Source: Oscillospiraceae bacterium (lineage in GTDB: Bacteria; Bacillota; Clostridia; Oscillospirales; Ruminococcaceae). Taken from it: DNA of 34,117 nt. Shown in pieces: positions 31,223 to 34,117 of this stretch. The position numbers and the translations under genes are program-made. The stretch lies in assembly GCA_022791945.1 (NCBI GenBank), contig JAAVZY010000019.1:1-34117 (forward strand), given 5' to 3'. The notes beneath the pieces are model-generated. The model was not told the origin of the DNA. It worked only from the letters and a program-made list of their open reading frames with translations, and did no database searches. The first letter of the stretch is position 1. Every line of letters begins with the position of its first letter.

Positions 31223-31251
31223 TTGATTGTTTCCTGAAAATGGTGTATCAT
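31223..31251 (+). promoter_or_regulatory. candidate promoter of the hemerythrin-REC gene
   Basis: TTGATT (31223-31228), 17 bases, TATCAT (31246-31251). Both boxes deviate modestly from consensus. It would give a 5' leader of about 270 bases. Confidence 0.5.
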
Positions 31252-31530
31252 AGTAGGCAGATAAAATGGACAGATACATATTGTGTGGTGTAGGCTGCTA
31301 TTTGTCCTGCACCGCTTTCCATCTGTCACGGAAACGGAGGCATGACGTCACAAACACACAGCAAACAGGAGATTCATAGGATAAACTGGGGACCGGTCTG
31401 CGCGTTCCGCCTGAATCCTTCAGAGAACCGCCGCCCGGCCGCCTGAGTATGAGCGCAGTTTCTGAAATATCAGTCTGTACATTACAAATATGTCGCTGCG
31501 GGTGAACCCGCGGCAAAGGAGGACTTTAGA
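31252..31530 (+). other. long leader before the hemerythrin-REC gene
   Basis: No open frame with a ribosome binding site is seen in these 279 bases. Near the 3' end GCGGGT and ACCCGC (about 31498-31511) form a small hairpin directly before the AAAGGAGG of the next gene, which could influence its translation. I could not match a known riboswitch. Confidence 0.4.
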
Positions 31531-32901
31531 GTGGTCGCCCAATTTGAATGGAAGGATGAGTTTAACCTTGGAGTCGAGAGGATCGATAAGGAGCACCAAC
31601 GGCTGTTCAAGATTATCAACAAGCTCTTCTCCTTTCAGGAGGAGGACAAAAACGGCCAGTGGGCCTGCCAGGAGGGAATCAAATACTTCCGCACCCACAC
31701 CGTAAAGCATTTCGCGGACGAGGAAGCCTATATGTCCGAAATCCACTACAGCGGCCTTGAAAGACATCGGCAGATACACACCAATTTTCGGGAAAACACC
31801 CTTCCCGCTCTGGAGCGTGAGCTGGAGCGGACCGATTATGCGCCGGATGCTGTGGAGCATTTTCTGGGCGTCTGCGCCGGATGGCTGATCGGCCACACCA
31901 TGACCGAGGATCTGGCCATTACCGAAAAGCACGCCCAGCGGTGGGAAAAGCTGCTCCCCGGCGAGGAAATCAACGCGCTCCGAAAGGCCATTATTCAGAC
32001 CGTGTTCGACCTGTTCCACCTGGAATCCAAGCTGATAAGCGACGTGTACAGCGGGGAGCGGTTCGGCAACGGGCTCTACTACCGGCTGGTATACAGCACC
32101 GGCCAGGATGAACAATGGCAGGAAGTTATCATCGCTTTTGAGGAAAAGCTTCTGATTAATACAGTCGGGAAAATGATGGGTATCCAGACCAACAGCCTGG
32201 ATTCCATGCTGATCCACGCCACCAGATATACGGCCCAGCAGTTTGTCCAGCGGATTATGGAGCAGTTCCCAGCCATGGAACATTATAAGCTCACGGAGGA
32301 AAACCTACTGACCTATGAGCAGCTCCAGGAGCTTTTCAAGCGGGAACAGCTCCAGGCAAGCCTGCTGTTTCACACCGGGGGCGCCGGCTATTTTGCCTAT
32401 TGCGTCATCGCCCCGCACCTGCTGGAAAGCGGGTTCGGCACCGCCATCCAGACGGGCAACGCGCTGTCGGAGGTCGAGCGGTATCTCACAGACCGCAAGG
32501 CGCAGGCGGCTCAGAAGGAGCTCAGCAATAAACGGAAAATCCTGCTGGTGGATGACTCTGCCACCATCCGGCAGGGAATGAAGAGCCTCCTGGGCGAGGA
32601 CTATGACGTGGCCCTGGCGGATTCGGGAGTAGCGGCAATCCGCGCCATCACCCTGGATCGGCCTGACCTGGTGCTCATGGATTATGAGATGCCCGTGTGC
32701 GATGGAAGGCAGACCCTGGAGATGCTCCGCGCCGACGAGGAGCTGGGGGATCTTCCGGTGATTTTCCTCACCGGCAAACGGGATCCGGAAAGCATGATTA
32801 AGGTCATGCCTCTGAAACCGGCCGGCTATCTCCTGAAAACCTCCAAGCCTGCCGATTTGAAGAAAGAAATCGCCGCCTTCTTTGAAAAGCAGAAGGCATA
32901 A
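31531..32901 (+). CDS. bacteriohemerythrin with CheX-like middle region and receiver domain
   Basis: A 456-residue protein, GTG start eight bases after AAAGGAGG. Residues 1-135 are a complete bacteriohemerythrin with every di-iron ligand at the right spacing: His22, His60, Glu64, His79, His83, His122 and Asp127. Residues about 150-320 look like a diverged CheX/CheC-type phosphatase fold (VIIAFEEKLLINTVGKMMG and LIHATRYTAQQFVQRIM), but the usual ExxN catalytic motifs are not clear. Residues 335-455 are a full receiver: DDS acidic pair, LVLMDYEMP phosphoacceptor Asp, FLTGK Thr and LLKT Lys. A soluble O2 or NO binder joined to a receiver suggests a signalling protein in oxygen avoidance. No kinase or chemotaxis gene is next to it. 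Confidence 0.88.
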   Translation: MVAQFEWKDEFNLGVERIDKEHQRLFKIINKLFSFQEEDKNGQWACQEGIKYFRTHTVKHFADEEAYMSEIHYSGLERHRQIHTNFRENTLPALERELERTDYAPDAVEHFLGVCAGWLIGHTMTEDLAITEKHAQRWEKLLPGEEINALRKAIIQTVFDLFHLESKLISDVYSGERFGNGLYYRLVYSTGQDEQWQEVIIAFEEKLLINTVGKMMGIQTNSLDSMLIHATRYTAQQFVQRIMEQFPAMEHYKLTEENLLTYEQLQELFKREQLQASLLFHTGGAGYFAYCVIAPHLLESGFGTAIQTGNALSEVERYLTDRKAQAAQKELSNKRKILLVDDSATIRQGMKSLLGEDYDVALADSGVAAIRAITLDRPDLVLMDYEMPVCDGRQTLEMLRADEELGDLPVIFLTGKRDPESMIKVMPLKPAGYLLKTSKPADLKKEIAAFFEKQKA

Positions 32902-32972
32902 GCCCTGCCCGGAGAGTCTGAATAGGCTCCAGGGCCTTTCGGGACGTTCGATCCTATATATCCGCCGTTTTG

Positions 32973-33002
32973 AAAGCCCTTGGGAGTTCCCAAGGGCTTT
33001 TG
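32973..33002 (+). terminator. terminator of the hemerythrin-REC gene
   Basis: AAAGCCCTTGGGA pairs with TCCCAAGGGCTTT and is followed by a T. It is close to the next start codon (33024), so reduced read-through may couple or separate the two genes. Confidence 0.85.
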
Positions 33003-33023
33003 ATGGAAGGAGGCGCTCTTTGT

Positions 33024-33932
33024 ATGATTCTCAGCGTGAGCCGCCGCACCGATATTCCCGCCTTTTACGGGGAATGGTTCTTTAACCGGCTGCGGGCCGG
33101 GGCGGTGCTGGTTCGGAATCCCATGAATCCCCATCAGATCAGCCGGATCCCTCTGACGCCGGAGGCGCTGGACTGCATGGTATTCTGGACGAAGAATCCC
33201 GCTCCCATGCTCTCCCGGCTGGATGAGCTAGACGGTTTCGGCGTTCCTTATCTGTTTCAATTCACCCTGACGCCCTACGGCAGGACGCTGGAGCCAGGGC
33301 TTCCTCCCAAGGAGCAGGTGCTGGAAACCTTCCAGGCACTGAGCCGGCGGCTGGGGCCGGAGCGGGTGCTCTGGCGCTGCGACCCGATTGTGCTCAACCA
33401 GGAGTGGGACATCCCCCGGCATATACAGGCCTTCCGTATGCTCTGCCAGGCCGGGTATACCTCCCGCTGTACCATCAGCTTTGTGGACGCTTACGGAAAG
33501 CTTCGCTCCGCCTACCGGCAGGGCCTGCTTCGGGAGATCTCCCCGGAGGAGATGAAGGAGCTGGGCCGGGAGCTGGCCGCTGTGGGGGCGGAAGCGGGCA
33601 TTCCCCTTCAAACCTGCTGTGAGGCCGCAGATCCTACCGGTTTCGGCATTGCCCGCGGAAGCTGCATCGATCGGAAGGCGCTGGAAAGGCTCTGCGGCTA
33701 CCCGATTACAGCAAAGCCGGACAACGCCCAGCGGCCTGGCTGCGGCTGTCTCCAGAGCGTGGATATCGGCGCCTATGATACCTGCCGCCATGGATGCATT
33801 TACTGCTATGCCTGCGGACGGGAGCCGCAGGCGCACGATCCCGCGTCCCCGCTGCTGGCGGGGACGCTCGCGCCGGAGGATCGGGTCACAGACCGGCGGA
33901 TACCGCCGGTCAGCCGCCAGCTTTCCCGATAG
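33024..33932 (+). CDS. DUF1848 protein with a C-terminal CX3CX2C motif
   Basis: A 302-residue protein. ATG at 33024 follows AAGGAGG; an upstream frame from 32970 lies in the terminator and is rejected. The start MILSVSRRTDIPAFYGEW, then VRNPMNPHQISR and DCMVFWTKNPAPML, are the hallmark of DUF1848. The middle has a TIM-barrel feel (YLFQFTLTPYG, VLWRCDPIVLN). The C-terminal region is cysteine-rich: CGC (240-242), then DIGAYDTCRHGCIYCYACG with Cys254, Cys258 and Cys261 spaced CX3CX2C, the spacing used by radical SAM enzymes to bind a 4Fe-4S cluster, though here at the C end instead of the usual N end. Function unknown. Nothing near it suggests a substrate. Confidence 0.85.
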   Translation: MILSVSRRTDIPAFYGEWFFNRLRAGAVLVRNPMNPHQISRIPLTPEALDCMVFWTKNPAPMLSRLDELDGFGVPYLFQFTLTPYGRTLEPGLPPKEQVLETFQALSRRLGPERVLWRCDPIVLNQEWDIPRHIQAFRMLCQAGYTSRCTISFVDAYGKLRSAYRQGLLREISPEEMKELGRELAAVGAEAGIPLQTCCEAADPTGFGIARGSCIDRKALERLCGYPITAKPDNAQRPGCGCLQSVDIGAYDTCRHGCIYCYACGREPQAHDPASPLLAGTLAPEDRVTDRRIPPVSRQLSR

Positions 33933-34034
33933 AAACCCTTCGGAAAAACGCAGGCAGAACCCCTCATTCATGCCCTTTTTGGGGAGGCGAGGGGAATGGA
34001 GGGAAAATTCAGGAAAAAAGGTTGTAAAAAGGTG

Positions 34035-34063
34035 TTGACAAAGGGGGGATGATGTGGTATATT
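34035..34063 (+). promoter_or_regulatory. strong sigma-A promoter, probably of an rRNA operon
   Basis: Perfect TTGACA (34035-34040), 17 bases, then TATATT (34058-34063). The sequence that follows, AATAAAGCTGTCGCACGGAG, then a purine-rich run and AAAAAAGTTTAAA at the window edge, resembles rRNA leader regions I know from Clostridia (GCTGTCGC and an A-rich stretch before 16S). No gene begins before the edge, so the rRNA operon is an inference. Confidence 0.6.
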
Positions 34064-34117
34064 AATAAAGCTGTCGCACGGAGCGGGGCGGAAGAGAGCG
34101 GAAGAAAAAAGTTTAAA

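Noticed and set aside
31330-31500. Cyclic-di-GMP riboswitch before the hemerythrin-REC gene
   Set aside because: ACAGCAAACAGG resembles part of the GEMM motif, but the matching GGGACGCAAAGCC segment and the two expected hairpins are not there.
34064-34117. Start of 16S rRNA inside the window
   Set aside because: Only promoter and leader-like sequence is present before the edge; no conserved 16S 5' sequence is reached.

Overview
The window looks like chromosomal DNA of a GC-rich anaerobic member of the Clostridia, most likely Oscillospiraceae (Clostridium cluster IV). The evidence is the [FeFe]-hydrogenase maturase HydF, type III pantothenate kinase beside an ECF S component, an L10 leader of Firmicutes type, AGGAGG ribosome binding sites, sigma-A promoters with 17-base spacers, and DUF6809/DUF1848 proteins. 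The first ~1.7 kb is more AT-rich and mosaic. It holds a partial tautomerase, a DUF6809 gene abutting a ruined IS110 transposase, and then tRNA-Leu(UAA) with its own promoter and terminator.

Layout. From 2.0 to 14.2 kb: a metallophosphoesterase on the + strand, then a leftward block of a GH127-type beta-L-arabinofuranosidase, rplL and rplJ with promoter, L10 leader and attenuator, a 64-residue membrane protein, a sensor-less GHKL histidine kinase, and a four-gene Gld-like ABC exporter operon (ATPase, permease, GldG-like, DUF4340). From 14.8 to 25.7 kb genes are mostly rightward: a clan GH-A glycosidase, hydF, two MATE transporters and class II fructose-bisphosphate aldolase, with one leftward S9 peptidase. 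From 25.8 to 31.0 kb they are mainly leftward: a URO-D/MtaA-like protein, an M23 peptidase, an ECF S component and coaX; a small + strand gene at 27.0 kb is the exception. The window ends with a rightward hemerythrin-REC protein, a DUF1848 protein and a strong promoter whose context suggests an rRNA operon just beyond the edge.

The most unusual content is between the genes. A family of composite palindrome-rich elements fills nearly every large intergenic gap: eight large or medium copies and three minimal ones, about 4.7 kb in total. Each has inverted terminal modules built from short hairpins, two inverted copies of a TTTTTTCGTAAAGAAAAAA core, and usually a perfect 16-base palindrome AAGTCTGTACAGACTT. 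Copies occur in both orientations and in long, short, internally deleted and end-only forms. Hairpin stems differ between copies while remaining paired. A second, unrelated repeat built of TATAAT-bearing palindromes occurs twice. Neither family carries a transposase, and I do not recognise either as a named family.

Functional links. coaX and the S component form a pantothenate/CoA pair. The Gld-like genes are translationally coupled and form one exporter. Most other genes are single transcription units separated by the repeats. The divergence point near 14.2-14.8 kb has AT-rich DNA and a cluster of DnaA-box-like strings, which is worth testing as an origin or another protein-binding region.
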